Of a stretch of 64,000 nt of DNA, positions 17,247-26,904 are shown piece by piece. Under the pieces are notes generated by a model. That model was not told the origin of the DNA. It saw only the letters and a program-made list of their open reading frames with translations, and made no database searches. Numbering within the stretch: the stretch's first letter is position 1; every line of letters begins with the position of its first letter. Origin of the DNA: Fen-1258 sp041658245 (lineage in GTDB: Bacteria; Bacteroidota; Ignavibacteria; Ignavibacteriales; Melioribacteraceae); the NCBI GenBank assembly GCA_041658245.1, contig JBBAAM010000001.1:1-64000 (forward strand). Direction: 5' to 3'. Position numbers and translations under genes: made by a program.

Positions 17247-20063
17247 TTGAATAGAAAAATATTTTTTTTCATTTCTCTTTTACTTTTTTCTATTTCTCTT
17301 TTGCGTGCACAAGAGATAATTAAAAAAGGCAGCGCCTTTTATCTTTCCAACACGCTTGTTGTTAAAGTAAAAGAAAATATTTCCGCTCTTCCTAAAGCGC
17401 TAAATAAATCATTACCCGGTTTTTCAATTCAAGAAACGACCCAGCTTTTTCCGGCACAATCAAAATTGAACAAAGGAGAAGAAGCTTTAAGCAGAATATA
17501 TCTTTTAAAGTATGATTCCGCAGAAGATCCGTTGGAGTTCGCTTCAAAAATTTCAAAACAACCTGGAATTGAATGGGCGGAACCCAAATATATACACACG
17601 GTTACTTTCTCGCCTAACGACTCTCTATATGTTTTGAATCAACAAAAAAATTTACAGCGAGTACTTGCAGATTCTGCATGGAATATTACTAAAGGCGACT
17701 CCAGAATTATTATAGGCATTGTTGATACCGGCGTTGATTGGACACATCCCGATCTTTTGGCAAATGTTTGGTATGATCACGGTCTTTTTGTTGGAAAAGA
17801 TTTTGGAGGCGAAAACGGGATTCCGGATAATGACCCGCGCGAAGACAATTCTCCGTTTAACCGATATCATGGAACACACGTTGCGGGAATAGCTTGTGCA
17901 GTAACTAATAATAAAACAGGAATTGCTTCAATCGGTTTTAACTGCTCTTTTATTCCGATCAAAGTATCGCGTGGCGATCAACGGGACGCAAACGGTTATC
18001 CTTATGTCTGGTATGGCTATGAAGGCATTAAATATGCCGCAGACAAAAAGGCGTGGGTTATCAATTGCAGCTGGGGCGGATTCGATTATTCTCATTTCGC
18101 ACAGGAGGTTATAAATTATGCAGTATCAAAAGGAGCGCTTGTTGTTGCCGCTGCCGGGAATAACGGAGAGTTAACAAATTATTATCCGGCAAGTTATAAG
18201 GGAGTTTTAAGTGTAGGATGGCTTGAGACTGATAATGATTCGATTTCCATCGCCGCTAACTACGGAAGAACCGTTGACGTCTTCGCACCGGGAACGTCAA
18301 TTTTATCAACGTGGCAGAGAACCGGAAACTTACCAAATCAACTTTATAATAGTATAAGCGGTTCATCAATGTCCGCACCGCTGGTCTCCGGGTTAGCAGG
18401 ATTGATCTTTTCCACATTTCGGAGCTATACAGCACTACAACTTGCCGAACAAATTCGTGTTACAGCCGATAGTATCGAACAGTCTAATAAAAGCGACTTA
18501 AAATATCTTCTGGGTAGAGGAAGAATAAATGCATATAGAGCAGTCAGCGATACAAATACAGTTTCTGTTCGAGCTACAGATGTTAAATTTGTTGATGAGG
18601 GAAATAGAAACGGATTGCTTGAATCGGGCGAAACAGTTTCTATTGAAATTACTTTCACAAATTATTTAAAACCGGTGACAAACATTTCTGTTCAACTAGT
18701 GAACACCGATAACTCTGTTGAATTTCTGAACCGGAATTTAGAAACGGGTGCAATGGGCACTTTGGATTCCGTTAAGAATATTTCGAACAAATTTCAATTC
18801 GTAGTACAACCAAATGCACCGTTGAATCATGATTTAAATCTGCTTTTGAAATTTACCGGCACAGGCTATTCGGATTTTCAGTGGATAAGCGCGCGAATCA
18901 ATCCAACATACGATACGCATAATGTTGGTAAAATAACGATGAGTATTACAAGCAAAGGGGCGCTCGGATTCAATGATTATCCTAACAATCTTGAAGGATC
19001 CGGATTTAGGTTTAACGGCGGCGATAACCTTTTGTTCGAAGGGGCGTTTATGTACGGAACGTCTTCCAATACATTAATGGATGCCGCGAGAATTTTCGCT
19101 AAGCAGAGCGAAGACTTTGTTACATCAACTCCAATGAAAGTAATAAGCGACGGCAGCGAGCAGGACGGATATACAGTATTCTATGATAAAGGCGGATTAG
19201 GAATAGAAGCACGTTTATCAACTTACACATACACACAACTACCGGACGATAAATATATAATTCTTAAAACAAGATTAAACAACACAACAGCACAAAACAT
19301 TAGCAATTTTTATGCGGGATATTTTTTTGATTGGGACCTCCCTGCAGAGGCACCATTAACAGACTCAACTTATTATGATGAGACGGATAATTTTGGTGTA
19401 GCATTTGATAAAAACAGAGGAGTTAACACATATGTAGGAGCCGCGTTAGTATCATCAAATAATTATGGTTATTATCCAATTGACAACAATGCTACAACGG
19501 GAGAAATAATCTTAGCAGACGCAAACGGATTCAGCGATTCAGAAAAATGGATTACAATTTCCAACCAGTTAAAGAAAAAATCTGCAGGACCAAGCGATAT
19601 TTCTTTTGTAGTTTCAGCGGGACCATTTATCATCCCCGCAAATCAATCTATTGATGTAGGTTTTTCTATTGCAGCGGGTTCAACCATTAATGAATTAAAA
19701 AATGCAATCAAACAGAGTAGAATTAAATATCCGGATGTTAGAACAGACATTAAAGAAGAACAAAAGTCGGTTCCAACAGAATTTTCACTTTTTCAAAATT
19801 ATCCCAATCCTTTCAATCCGGAAACAAAGATTAAGTACTCAATCCCAGTTGTAGAGACTCGCCGCGGCGAGTCTTTACAGCTTGTTAAGTTGAGAGTTTA
19901 TGACGTACTTGGAAGAGAAGTTGCCACGCTTGTCAGCGAACTTCAGCAACCCGGTCAATATGTAAAGACGTTCCATGCAGCGTCTCTACCAAGCGGGGTT
20001 TATTTTTATAAATTAAGTGTTGGCAACAACATTCAAACGAAGAAAATGATCTTGTTAAAGTAA
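17247..20063 (+). CDS. Secreted subtilisin-like serine protease (S8) with C-terminal sorting domain
   Basis: A 938-residue protein starting at TTG with GAGG 9 bases before it and a signal peptide (FFFISLLLFSISLLRAQ). The catalytic triad is Asp in GIVDTGVDWTHPDL, His in HGTHVAGIA and Ser in SGSSMSAPLVSG. Beta-rich domains follow. The last 90 residues are a type A (T9SS-like) sorting domain: FSLFQNYPNPFNPETKI, YDVLGREVATLVSE and SGVYFYKL. Two 28-bp palindromes of the GTAGAGACG family lie inside the part encoding this sorting domain. It is predicted to be exported and anchored or released at the cell surface. Confidence 0.95.
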   Translation: MNRKIFFFISLLLFSISLLRAQEIIKKGSAFYLSNTLVVKVKENISALPKALNKSLPGFSIQETTQLFPAQSKLNKGEEALSRIYLLKYDSAEDPLEFASKISKQPGIEWAEPKYIHTVTFSPNDSLYVLNQQKNLQRVLADSAWNITKGDSRIIIGIVDTGVDWTHPDLLANVWYDHGLFVGKDFGGENGIPDNDPREDNSPFNRYHGTHVAGIACAVTNNKTGIASIGFNCSFIPIKVSRGDQRDANGYPYVWYGYEGIKYAADKKAWVINCSWGGFDYSHFAQEVINYAVSKGALVVAAAGNNGELTNYYPASYKGVLSVGWLETDNDSISIAANYGRTVDVFAPGTSILSTWQRTGNLPNQLYNSISGSSMSAPLVSGLAGLIFSTFRSYTALQLAEQIRVTADSIEQSNKSDLKYLLGRGRINAYRAVSDTNTVSVRATDVKFVDEGNRNGLLESGETVSIEITFTNYLKPVTNISVQLVNTDNSVEFLNRNLETGAMGTLDSVKNISNKFQFVVQPNAPLNHDLNLLLKFTGTGYSDFQWISARINPTYDTHNVGKITMSITSKGALGFNDYPNNLEGSGFRFNGGDNLLFEGAFMYGTSSNTLMDAARIFAKQSEDFVTSTPMKVISDGSEQDGYTVFYDKGGLGIEARLSTYTYTQLPDDKYIILKTRLNNTTAQNISNFYAGYFFDWDLPAEAPLTDSTYYDETDNFGVAFDKNRGVNTYVGAALVSSNNYGYYPIDNNATTGEIILADANGFSDSEKWITISNQLKKKSAGPSDISFVVSAGPFIIPANQSIDVGFSIAAGSTINELKNAIKQSRIKYPDVRTDIKEEQKSVPTEFSLFQNYPNPFNPETKIKYSIPVVETRRGESLQLVKLRVYDVLGREVATLVSELQQPGQYVKTFHAASLPSGVYFYKLSVGNNIQTKKMILLK
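19851..19878. repeat. 28-bp GTAGAGAC palindrome inside coding sequence
   Basis: Arms GTAGAGACTCGCCG and CGGCGAGTCTTTAC (one mismatch). It sits in frame within the subtilase gene and encodes most of the segment VETRRGESL, which extends the loop between KYSIP and the next beta strand of the sorting domain. Confidence 0.8.
19962..19989. repeat. 28-bp GTAAAGACG palindrome inside coding sequence
   Basis: Arms GTAAAGACG and CGTCTCTAC around TTCCATGCAG, near-palindromic over all 28 bases. It lies in frame in the subtilase sorting domain and encodes VKTFHAASL. Confidence 0.65.
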
Positions 20064-20078
20064 AGACAACAGCACGGT

Positions 20079-21242
20079 TTATTTTCTTGGACCGACAAAA
20101 TTTATTTTGAAGTTTATAATTTCCGGACGGCTTCCCGTTCTAACGGGTGGACCCCAACCGCCAACACCACAGGAGACATAGTAATGAGTATTTCCATTGA
20201 TGCCATAACCCCAACTCAACTCATAAATTTTTTCTACAATAAAATTGAGCGGCCAAAGTTGTCCGTAGTGTGTATGTCCGGAAATTTGTAAATCAATATC
20301 ATTTTCGAGCGCCTCGTTTAATCCAAATGGCTGGTGATCCATCAAAATAACCGGAAGAGATTTATCAATACCGGTCAGCAAATCTTTCAATTCTTTTCTT
20401 TGTTTTTCCGCAAATTGTCTTATTGAGCGGTCTTCTCTACCAACAACATAGAAAGCGTTATCAATTTTTATTTTTTCATCTCTTAAAACATTTACACCGT
20501 GAGCGATTAAATATCTGTATGCCTCTTCTACGCCGCCGATATACTCGTGGTTTCCTGTAATTGCATAAACACCGTACTTAGACTTAAGGCGGATCAATTC
20601 TTCTCCAATGTTATTTTTAATAACAGCGGCTAAGTCTTCATCAATGATATCGCCCGCAAGCAGAATAATATCCGGATTTAATTTGTTGATCTCGGTTACA
20701 AGTTTATTTAGAAATGATTTACCGATGATGGTTCCAAGATGAATGTCGGAAGCCATTGCAATGTTTAGAGATTTTAGTTCTCCGGCGTTCTTATGGATTT
20801 TCATCTTATAAGTTTTTGTTATAATAACCTTTGTATTGATGTAACCGCCGACTACAGTAACAGTGACTAAAATCAGAACAATGAGCGCGGTTATGCGCTT
20901 GGTCTTTTCGATATTGTGGGTAATGAAAGCCGGAAAGAAAGGAATAATTAAATTTATTAATCTCAATAAGTCAATTATGACAAGAACCAGAAAAAAATAA
21001 AACATAAACGCAATCCAGAACGAACCGATCCAAATCAAAGTATTGCTGATAAAATTTACGGAGACACGCTCTAAAAATCTTCCGGCAATAAAAGAAAGCA
21101 TAATTATTGCCGACGTGATAATAAATAAAGATTTGTAAGATTCCGGAACGACCAAAAGCGCGCGCCGGACAATGTAAAAACTTATTAATCCGTAAATAGA
21201 AAAGACGATTCCAAAAAAAAGAAGCTGTTGAGAAAGTTTCAT
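20079..21242 (-). CDS. Membrane-anchored metallophosphoesterase (YaeI-like)
   Basis: A 387-residue protein with about four N-terminal membrane segments. A calcineurin-like phosphoesterase domain follows, with ordered metal-binding motifs SDIHLG, AGDIID, GNHEY, MDHQP and SGHTHYGQ. Relatives hydrolyse phosphodiester or lipid pyrophosphate bonds at the cytoplasmic membrane; the substrate is unknown here. A diverged copy of its first 55 or so codons lies upstream at 22759-22971, beyond the aminotransferase gene. Confidence 0.88.
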   Translation of the reverse strand: MKLSQQLLFFGIVFSIYGLISFYIVRRALLVVPESYKSLFIITSAIIMLSFIAGRFLERVSVNFISNTLIWIGSFWIAFMFYFFLVLVIIDLLRLINLIIPFFPAFITHNIEKTKRITALIVLILVTVTVVGGYINTKVIITKTYKMKIHKNAGELKSLNIAMASDIHLGTIIGKSFLNKLVTEINKLNPDIILLAGDIIDEDLAAVIKNNIGEELIRLKSKYGVYAITGNHEYIGGVEEAYRYLIAHGVNVLRDEKIKIDNAFYVVGREDRSIRQFAEKQRKELKDLLTGIDKSLPVILMDHQPFGLNEALENDIDLQISGHTHYGQLWPLNFIVEKIYELSWGYGINGNTHYYVSCGVGGWGPPVRTGSRPEIINFKINFVGPRK

Positions 21243-21359
21243 AATAGATTAACAGAATTAAGAAAACGATGATTCAAAAATAGGAATGTTATAAGAGAAA
21301 GAAAAAATTTTTAAGAAAGCCGGTAACCCTCAGCGGACTTTCTTGTTTTTATTAAATAA

Positions 21360-22565
21360 TTACTTCAAAAAGATTTTTTTCATCCTTTCCAATCCTTCCA
21401 CTATTGCTTTAACTGGGGTCGTAGAGAAAGAAAATCTTACATTATCTATAAAATAATTTCCAAAGCAAGAACCATAGACAGAGGCCACGCCTTCTTTAAG
21501 AAGAAGATTGTATATATAAAGCTTTCGCTCTTCGGCGCCTAAATTTTCTGGAATAAAAACGGAAAAATTTGGGAAGAAATAAAATCCGCCGGAAGGTTTG
21601 GTAACTTTCAATCCATTGATTTTAGTTAAACCATCAAAAAGAACATCTCTTCTTTTTTGAAACTCAGCCACCATGTTAGCAATAGCTTTTTCGCTCTCGG
21701 CTTTATTTCTTAATGCCTCGGCAGCGGCATGCTGGAGAAAAGTTGTGACTCCGGCAGTCTGTGTATAATTACCGAGTTTAAGAAGTTTTGGAATCTGTTT
21801 GTTGCGGGAAACAAGATAACCAAGGCGCCAGCCAGTCATTGCATAAGTTTTGGACAATGTAAACGTACTGACGATATTATCATATTCGAGCGAAGTGGGG
21901 CTAAAGTGTTTCGCACCGTCAAAAACTATTGCTTCATAAGACTCATCGGAAATCAAAAAAGCACCGTGTTTTAAACAAAGTTCCGCGATTCTTGTAACTT
22001 CTTCTTTGGTAAAAAGCTTGCCAGTTGGATTTTGCGGAGTATTTAAATAGAAGAATGATGCGCCTTCAAGCTCTTTGTCCAGACGGTCGAAATCAATGCT
22101 GAAGTCGCTTTCAAGAGGAACCTGGTGAAAATTGATAGCACAATACGGAACAAAATTTTCCAGAACACAGCTCCAGCATGGCGCAAAACCAACACCTTTT
22201 TTACCTTCAAATAATTTGAAAGATAATTCTAGCGCCTCTTGACCGCCGTAAGTGCAAACGATATTTTCATTATCAATTCCGGTTGCATTATTGAAGTAGT
22301 TTAATTTATAAATAATTGCTTCCTTGAAAACATCTTCACCGCCGGATTTCGGATATTTAGTAAATCCATTATCCAGCGCTTTTTTTGCAGCCTCTTTTAT
22401 GAACAGCGGTGTTTGGAAGTCGATCTCACCGCGCTGGAAAAGCACAAAGTCACTACCTGTAACGGCCTTGAATTCTGGGGCTCTTTTCCGCACTTCTTCA
22501 CTGATGCTTACAATTGGCGACATTCGAACATTTAGTAAATTTTCGCTGAATTTATATGCGGTCAT
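21360..22565 (-). CDS. Class I/II pyridoxal-phosphate aminotransferase
   Basis: A 401-residue fold-type I enzyme with NTPQNPTGK, SDESYEAI and the PLP lysine in TFTLSKTYAMTGWRLGYL. It resembles aspartate/aromatic aminotransferases; the amino donor is not deducible. I place the start at 22565 (MTAYKFSENL), because AAGAGGA lies 9 bases upstream on the minus strand; an 8-residue longer frame exists. It lies between the metallophosphoesterase gene and a remnant of that gene's 5' end, so it appears to be inserted cargo. Confidence 0.88.
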   Translation of the reverse strand: MTAYKFSENLLNVRMSPIVSISEEVRKRAPEFKAVTGSDFVLFQRGEIDFQTPLFIKEAAKKALDNGFTKYPKSGGEDVFKEAIIYKLNYFNNATGIDNENIVCTYGGQEALELSFKLFEGKKGVGFAPCWSCVLENFVPYCAINFHQVPLESDFSIDFDRLDKELEGASFFYLNTPQNPTGKLFTKEEVTRIAELCLKHGAFLISDESYEAIVFDGAKHFSPTSLEYDNIVSTFTLSKTYAMTGWRLGYLVSRNKQIPKLLKLGNYTQTAGVTTFLQHAAAEALRNKAESEKAIANMVAEFQKRRDVLFDGLTKINGLKVTKPSGGFYFFPNFSVFIPENLGAEERKLYIYNLLLKEGVASVYGSCFGNYFIDNVRFSFSTTPVKAIVEGLERMKKIFLK

Positions 22566-22758
22566 ATTAATAATCCTCTTTATTATCAAAAAATATTCAC
22601 GGGGAATGGCGGAGGAGCCATTATTGGGAGTTCAAGGTAAAACAAATTTTTTAGTTCTTCAAGCACCGAGAAATTTAATCGCTTCCCATTTTAAAAGGTT
22701 ATAAGAATAATTGTTATGAAGAAACAATGTCTGAGCTTAAATCGAATTCTCAGTTCGA

Positions 22759-22971
22759 TTACCCGGAAGATTTAGAGAAAATATTTTTAAAAAATAATGC
22801 CGGTACAAGTCCGGCAACAAAAGAAAGCATAATTATTACCGAAGTGATTAAAAATAAAGACTTGTAAGATTCAGGAATGACTAAAAGAGCGCGACGGATA
22901 ATGTAAAAATTTATTAATCCGTAAACAGAAAAGACAATTCCGAAAAAAAGAAGCTGTTGAGATAGTTTCAT
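22759..22971 (-). pseudogene. 5' remnant of the metallophosphoesterase gene
   Basis: The first 55 or so residues (MKLSQQLLFFGIVFSVYGLI onward to SFVAG) match the start of the gene at 20079-21242 with conservative changes (I/V, S/N). The DNA over about 170 bases is roughly 85-90% identical by eye, with differences mainly at third positions. After residue 55 the frame runs into unrelated sequence and stops at 22759. It lacks all phosphoesterase motifs. Confidence 0.88.
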
Positions 22972-23029
22972 GGTATGATAATAATATTGTTGAAGAAATT
23001 ATTCAAAGTTAAAACTTAGAACGGTCAAT

Positions 23030-24505
23030 TTAATTTGCCCTATTAATTTTTGAGGCGGCTTTTTCATAAAGCGAAACATATTTATCGGCTGATTTTGCCC
23101 AAGATAAATCTTTTTTCATTCCGTTGATCTGTATTTTAGCCCAGATTGATTTCTTCTCAAACATGTTTAACGTGCGCCGTAGTGTTTGAACAAGAGATAG
23201 CACATTATATTCACTAAAGGAAAACCCGGTACCAGTTTCTTTGCCTTTTGCAATTGATTCATTCCAATCTTGAACAGTATCCGCAAGTCCGCCGGTTTTT
23301 CTTACCACAGGAACGGTTCCATATTTTAGCGAGTAAATTTGATTTAACCCGCACGGTTCATAACGGGAAGGCATTAGAAATATATCTGCGCCCGCTTCGA
23401 TTAGATGAGCAAGCTCTTCGTTATAACTAAAGCAAGCAGAGATTTTCTTTGGGTATTTTTTTACGATCGTTTTAATTAATTCTTCGTATTTGGAATTTCC
23501 GTTACCAAGAATTATCCAACGTGCATTTAGCTTCATTAAATCATCAACTCCTTCTGAAATAAGATCAAACCCTTTTTGTTCAACGAGACGCGAGATTATG
23601 CCGATAACAGGAATGTTTTTTCTAAACGGAAGATTGAACCGCTGTAACAATATTCTTTTGTTTTTCATTTTGTTTGAAAGATCCCTGCTCGAATACTTGT
23701 GAGGGATAAAACGATCAAACTCAGGATTCCAGATACTGTAATCAACTCCGTTAAGAATTCCGCAGAAATCATTTTTACGGGAATTGAGAAACGGTTCCAT
23801 GCCGGCTCCGTTTTCAGGTGTAAGTAGTTCTTGCGCATAAGTTTCACTTACTGTATTTATTACATCTGCTGTTAATATTGCAGTCTTCAGAAAATTCATT
23901 TCTCCAAAATATTCGCACACGCCGCTTTTAATTAAAGAGTCGTGCTGTATTTCTGCTTTAGCAATGGATTCTTTTGGAAACTTTCCTTGATATGCACTGT
24001 TGTGAATTGTAAAAACCGTTTTTGTCTTTTCAAAAAGGCGATCCCAAGCATAATTACCTTTAAGATAGATTGGTATAAGTCCGGTTTGCCATTCGTTGCA
24101 ATGAATTATATCTGGAGACCATTTCAAGCGCTGAATTATTTCAATTACACTTTTTGAAAATAAAATAAAACGTTCATCTTCATCCGGATCGTTTGTATAT
24201 ATTTCATCCCGCCCGAAATAATGCGGACAATCTACAAAATAGACAGGGACGGTTGAGTTCGGAAGAGTTGAAGTAAAAACACGAACCGCATGATCTCGTT
24301 TATCAATTCGAATAGAAATTTCTCCCAGTTCAGGTAAAAGCTGAAGAGTAAATTTTTCTTTTATAATTGTAGTATATCCGGGCATGAATAATTTTATTTC
24401 TGCGCCCAGTTTTGAAATCTCTATCGGAAGAGAACCGGCAACGTCGCCAAGTCCGCCGGTTTTTACGTATGGAAAAACTTCGCTTGAAACGAATGCAATT
24501 TTCAT
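23030..24505 (-). CDS. glgA: Glycogen synthase (ADP-glucose type)
   Basis: A GT5 glycosyltransferase of 491 residues that elongates alpha-1,4-glucan from ADP-glucose. The N-terminus has KTGGLGDVAGSLP, the ADP-glucose-binding motif. The C-terminal Rossmann domain has the conserved RYEPCGLNQIYSLKYGTVP and the second GG motif RKTGGLADTV. It lies upstream, in transcription direction, of the metallophosphoesterase remnant. Confidence 0.95.
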   Translation of the reverse strand: MKIAFVSSEVFPYVKTGGLGDVAGSLPIEISKLGAEIKLFMPGYTTIIKEKFTLQLLPELGEISIRIDKRDHAVRVFTSTLPNSTVPVYFVDCPHYFGRDEIYTNDPDEDERFILFSKSVIEIIQRLKWSPDIIHCNEWQTGLIPIYLKGNYAWDRLFEKTKTVFTIHNSAYQGKFPKESIAKAEIQHDSLIKSGVCEYFGEMNFLKTAILTADVINTVSETYAQELLTPENGAGMEPFLNSRKNDFCGILNGVDYSIWNPEFDRFIPHKYSSRDLSNKMKNKRILLQRFNLPFRKNIPVIGIISRLVEQKGFDLISEGVDDLMKLNARWIILGNGNSKYEELIKTIVKKYPKKISACFSYNEELAHLIEAGADIFLMPSRYEPCGLNQIYSLKYGTVPVVRKTGGLADTVQDWNESIAKGKETGTGFSFSEYNVLSLVQTLRRTLNMFEKKSIWAKIQINGMKKDLSWAKSADKYVSLYEKAASKINRAN

Positions 24506-24566
24506 CGTTCTTTCTTAATGAGTAAATGATCTTTGTAAAGATAAGAAGTAAAATAATTAATCTTAG

Positions 24567-26636
24567 CTACTCAACACGAACCCTAACATCAACGGCATAA
24601 TATTTATTATCTTCTCCGACGATCAATGGATTTAGATCGAACTCAATAATGTTTTTGTTTTCAATCATCATTCTTGCGCAGGATAAAATAATTCGTTTCA
24701 GTTCAACCATATCGCACGGTTTTTCTCCGCGGATTCCATGCAATATTTTTCCAATTACTGTTTCATTGATCATACCATCAATGTCGTCATCACACATGTA
24801 AGCGGATCTAATTGAAGTATCACAAATTATTTCTACGTACTTACCGCCTGCCCCGAACATTATTACAGGACCAAACGACGCATCTCGAAAACCGCCGATC
24901 AGCAATTCGTGTTTGGTTCTTACAAACTTTTGCACAAGAAAATTTTCAATATCATAACCCGATTTATAAAAGCTTTCCCTAATTTCATTTCCCGCTTTAC
25001 GAAGCGCTATTTTATTTTTTATATTCAATTTTACCGCGCTCAACTCCGTTTTGTGAACAACATTGGCGTTAACTCCCTTCAATACGAGCGGAAAAAAATT
25101 ATTGCCGATACCATCTAGTTTTGACGGCTTAAGCAGCTTACTTTTTATTAGCGGCAGGTCATATTCATTACATAATTTTGTTATTACATTTTGAGGTAAG
25201 AATCCGCTTGCAAAGGAGTTCTTGTGCGGTTTCAAATTCAAAAGAGAATCATATTTCTCTTTGTTTTCCGAGCGCCTTTTTTGTGAAGAAGAATAGAATA
25301 ACATGTTCGATAAAACTTCCGGCGGATCTTCCGGATTTTTAAACACAGAAAGTTTCTTTGCAGATTCGGTTCGATATTTTCCCCAAAATTCGGGTAAAGG
25401 CATTGCAACTTGCAAAATCGGCTTCTCGCTTTGAATGGAGTTAATATTCTCTATCACTTCAAACGGAGACACCATCACAGGCTCAACAAAAATCGAAATT
25501 ACGGAATCTACATTTTCATCAGCCGAGGTTATTTCTATTACATTTTTAAAATTCTCTGCTGTTCCACCGGGCAGAAGATCAACGGGGTTTTCAACGCTTC
25601 CTTCGGGATGTACAATCTCTCTTAACTTTCTTTTCGTGGTATCGCTTAACTTTGCAAGAATCAAATTTTCATTTTCGAGCGCATCAACGCATAAAATTGC
25701 CGGGCCGCCGGCATTGGTAACAACAGCAACTCTGTTTCCTTTCGGTATCGAAAAATTTTCAAATCCCTTTGCCGTATTAAATAATTCGTTAAGATCAGAA
25801 ACGCGAACGATTCCAAACTGTTTCATCAAAGCATCAACTACTTTGTCTTTACTGCTAAGAGCGCCGGTATGTGATGAAGCGGCTTTCATTCCACCTGCAG
25901 TTATTCCGGCTTTCAGAACAATAACCGGTTTTGTTATGCCGCCTGTAATGAAAGGTTTAATAAAATCTTCACCATTGATAAAACTTTCGAGATAAAACGT
26001 AAGTGTTTTTATATTGCTGTCGTTTTGCCAAAAACCAAGTAAATCATTTTCATTAACATCCGCTTTATTACCAACGCTTATAAAATGAGCAAACTTAATA
26101 TCTGTCTCACGAAGAGAGTTTAACACTGCAGCACCAAGTGCGCCGCTCTGCGATAAAAATCCCGTACTGCCGGTCTCGGGTTTTTCAGCTACAAATGTTG
26201 CATTGAGTTTTATTTTGTCAAGAGTGTTGATGATGCCCATGCAATTAGGACCGACCATCCGTGCGCCGGATCTTTTTATTTTTTCTATGATGCGGTTTTC
26301 TAGCTCCTCGCCTTCTTTCCCGATCTCCTTAAATCCCGCTGTGATCAGGACAATCGCTTTAACATTTTTCGCAATCAATTCGTTTATAGTAGTTTCTACA
26401 TATTGTTTTGGGACGATAACAATTGCCATGTCTATCTTCCCGGGAATTTCTTCTATTCTTTTATAACTCTTGTAACCCAAGATCTCTTCAGCTTTAGGAT
26501 TTACAGGAAAAACCTTTCCCCCAAAACCGTAGCTTTTTATTGTGTTTAATAATTCGTAACCGATGCTCTTTTCTTTTGTTGATGCACCGGCAACGCAAAT
26601 AGAACTTGGATAGAAGAAGTTTTTTAGCGAACTCAT
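24567..26636 (-). CDS. Acyl-CoA synthetase (ADP-forming), fused alpha-beta
   Basis: A 689-residue protein with an N-terminal CoA-binding domain (VAGASTKEKSIGYELL), succinyl-CoA-ligase-like domains (SQSGALGAAVLNSL, and SSHTGAL holding the conserved phospho-histidine) and a C-terminal ATP-grasp domain (PLVLKGVNANVVHKTELSAV, EFDLNPLIV). ADP-forming acetyl/acyl-CoA synthetases make ATP from acyl-CoA thioesters in fermentative metabolism. Substrate range cannot be read from sequence. Confidence 0.88.
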   Translation of the reverse strand: MSSLKNFFYPSSICVAGASTKEKSIGYELLNTIKSYGFGGKVFPVNPKAEEILGYKSYKRIEEIPGKIDMAIVIVPKQYVETTINELIAKNVKAIVLITAGFKEIGKEGEELENRIIEKIKRSGARMVGPNCMGIINTLDKIKLNATFVAEKPETGSTGFLSQSGALGAAVLNSLRETDIKFAHFISVGNKADVNENDLLGFWQNDSNIKTLTFYLESFINGEDFIKPFITGGITKPVIVLKAGITAGGMKAASSHTGALSSKDKVVDALMKQFGIVRVSDLNELFNTAKGFENFSIPKGNRVAVVTNAGGPAILCVDALENENLILAKLSDTTKRKLREIVHPEGSVENPVDLLPGGTAENFKNVIEITSADENVDSVISIFVEPVMVSPFEVIENINSIQSEKPILQVAMPLPEFWGKYRTESAKKLSVFKNPEDPPEVLSNMLFYSSSQKRRSENKEKYDSLLNLKPHKNSFASGFLPQNVITKLCNEYDLPLIKSKLLKPSKLDGIGNNFFPLVLKGVNANVVHKTELSAVKLNIKNKIALRKAGNEIRESFYKSGYDIENFLVQKFVRTKHELLIGGFRDASFGPVIMFGAGGKYVEIICDTSIRSAYMCDDDIDGMINETVIGKILHGIRGEKPCDMVELKRIILSCARMMIENKNIIEFDLNPLIVGEDNKYYAVDVRVRVE

Positions 26637-26904
26637 ATTATTATTCGATTATTAACAATTATCATTTTACCGCTTGTCTAAACTTAAAACAAATCCTATT
26701 TTATTTCAGCATTTGAATTAACGATAGGGAAAACATAACAGGGCAAATAAAGCCCGTTGCAACATTTCACGTTACATAGAACGAGCACATCGGCGGTAAT
26801 CCAGCCGAAAATTTATTTTAGGTTTGAATCCGAACAGATTAATATATTAAACCAACCGAATAAAATTTTCTATATATTTTATAAAGTAAAAACAAAAAAG
26901 AAAT
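26637..26904. other. Divergent intergenic region, no gene
   Basis: Lies between the divergent acyl-CoA synthetase and lipid kinase genes, so it should hold both promoters. Two small hairpins are visible around 26742-26757 (GGGC-AAATAAA-GCCC) and 26793-26810. No family of RNA or operator was recognised. Confidence 0.4.

Noticed and set aside
22324..22704. A 126-codon plus-strand frame over the aminotransferase start
   Set aside because: Antisense to the conserved aminotransferase N-terminus and without domain or start signal.
25435..25995. A 186-codon frame antisense to the acyl-CoA synthetase gene
   Set aside because: Mirror of a well-supported coding region; Ser/Thr-rich composition typical of antisense frames.
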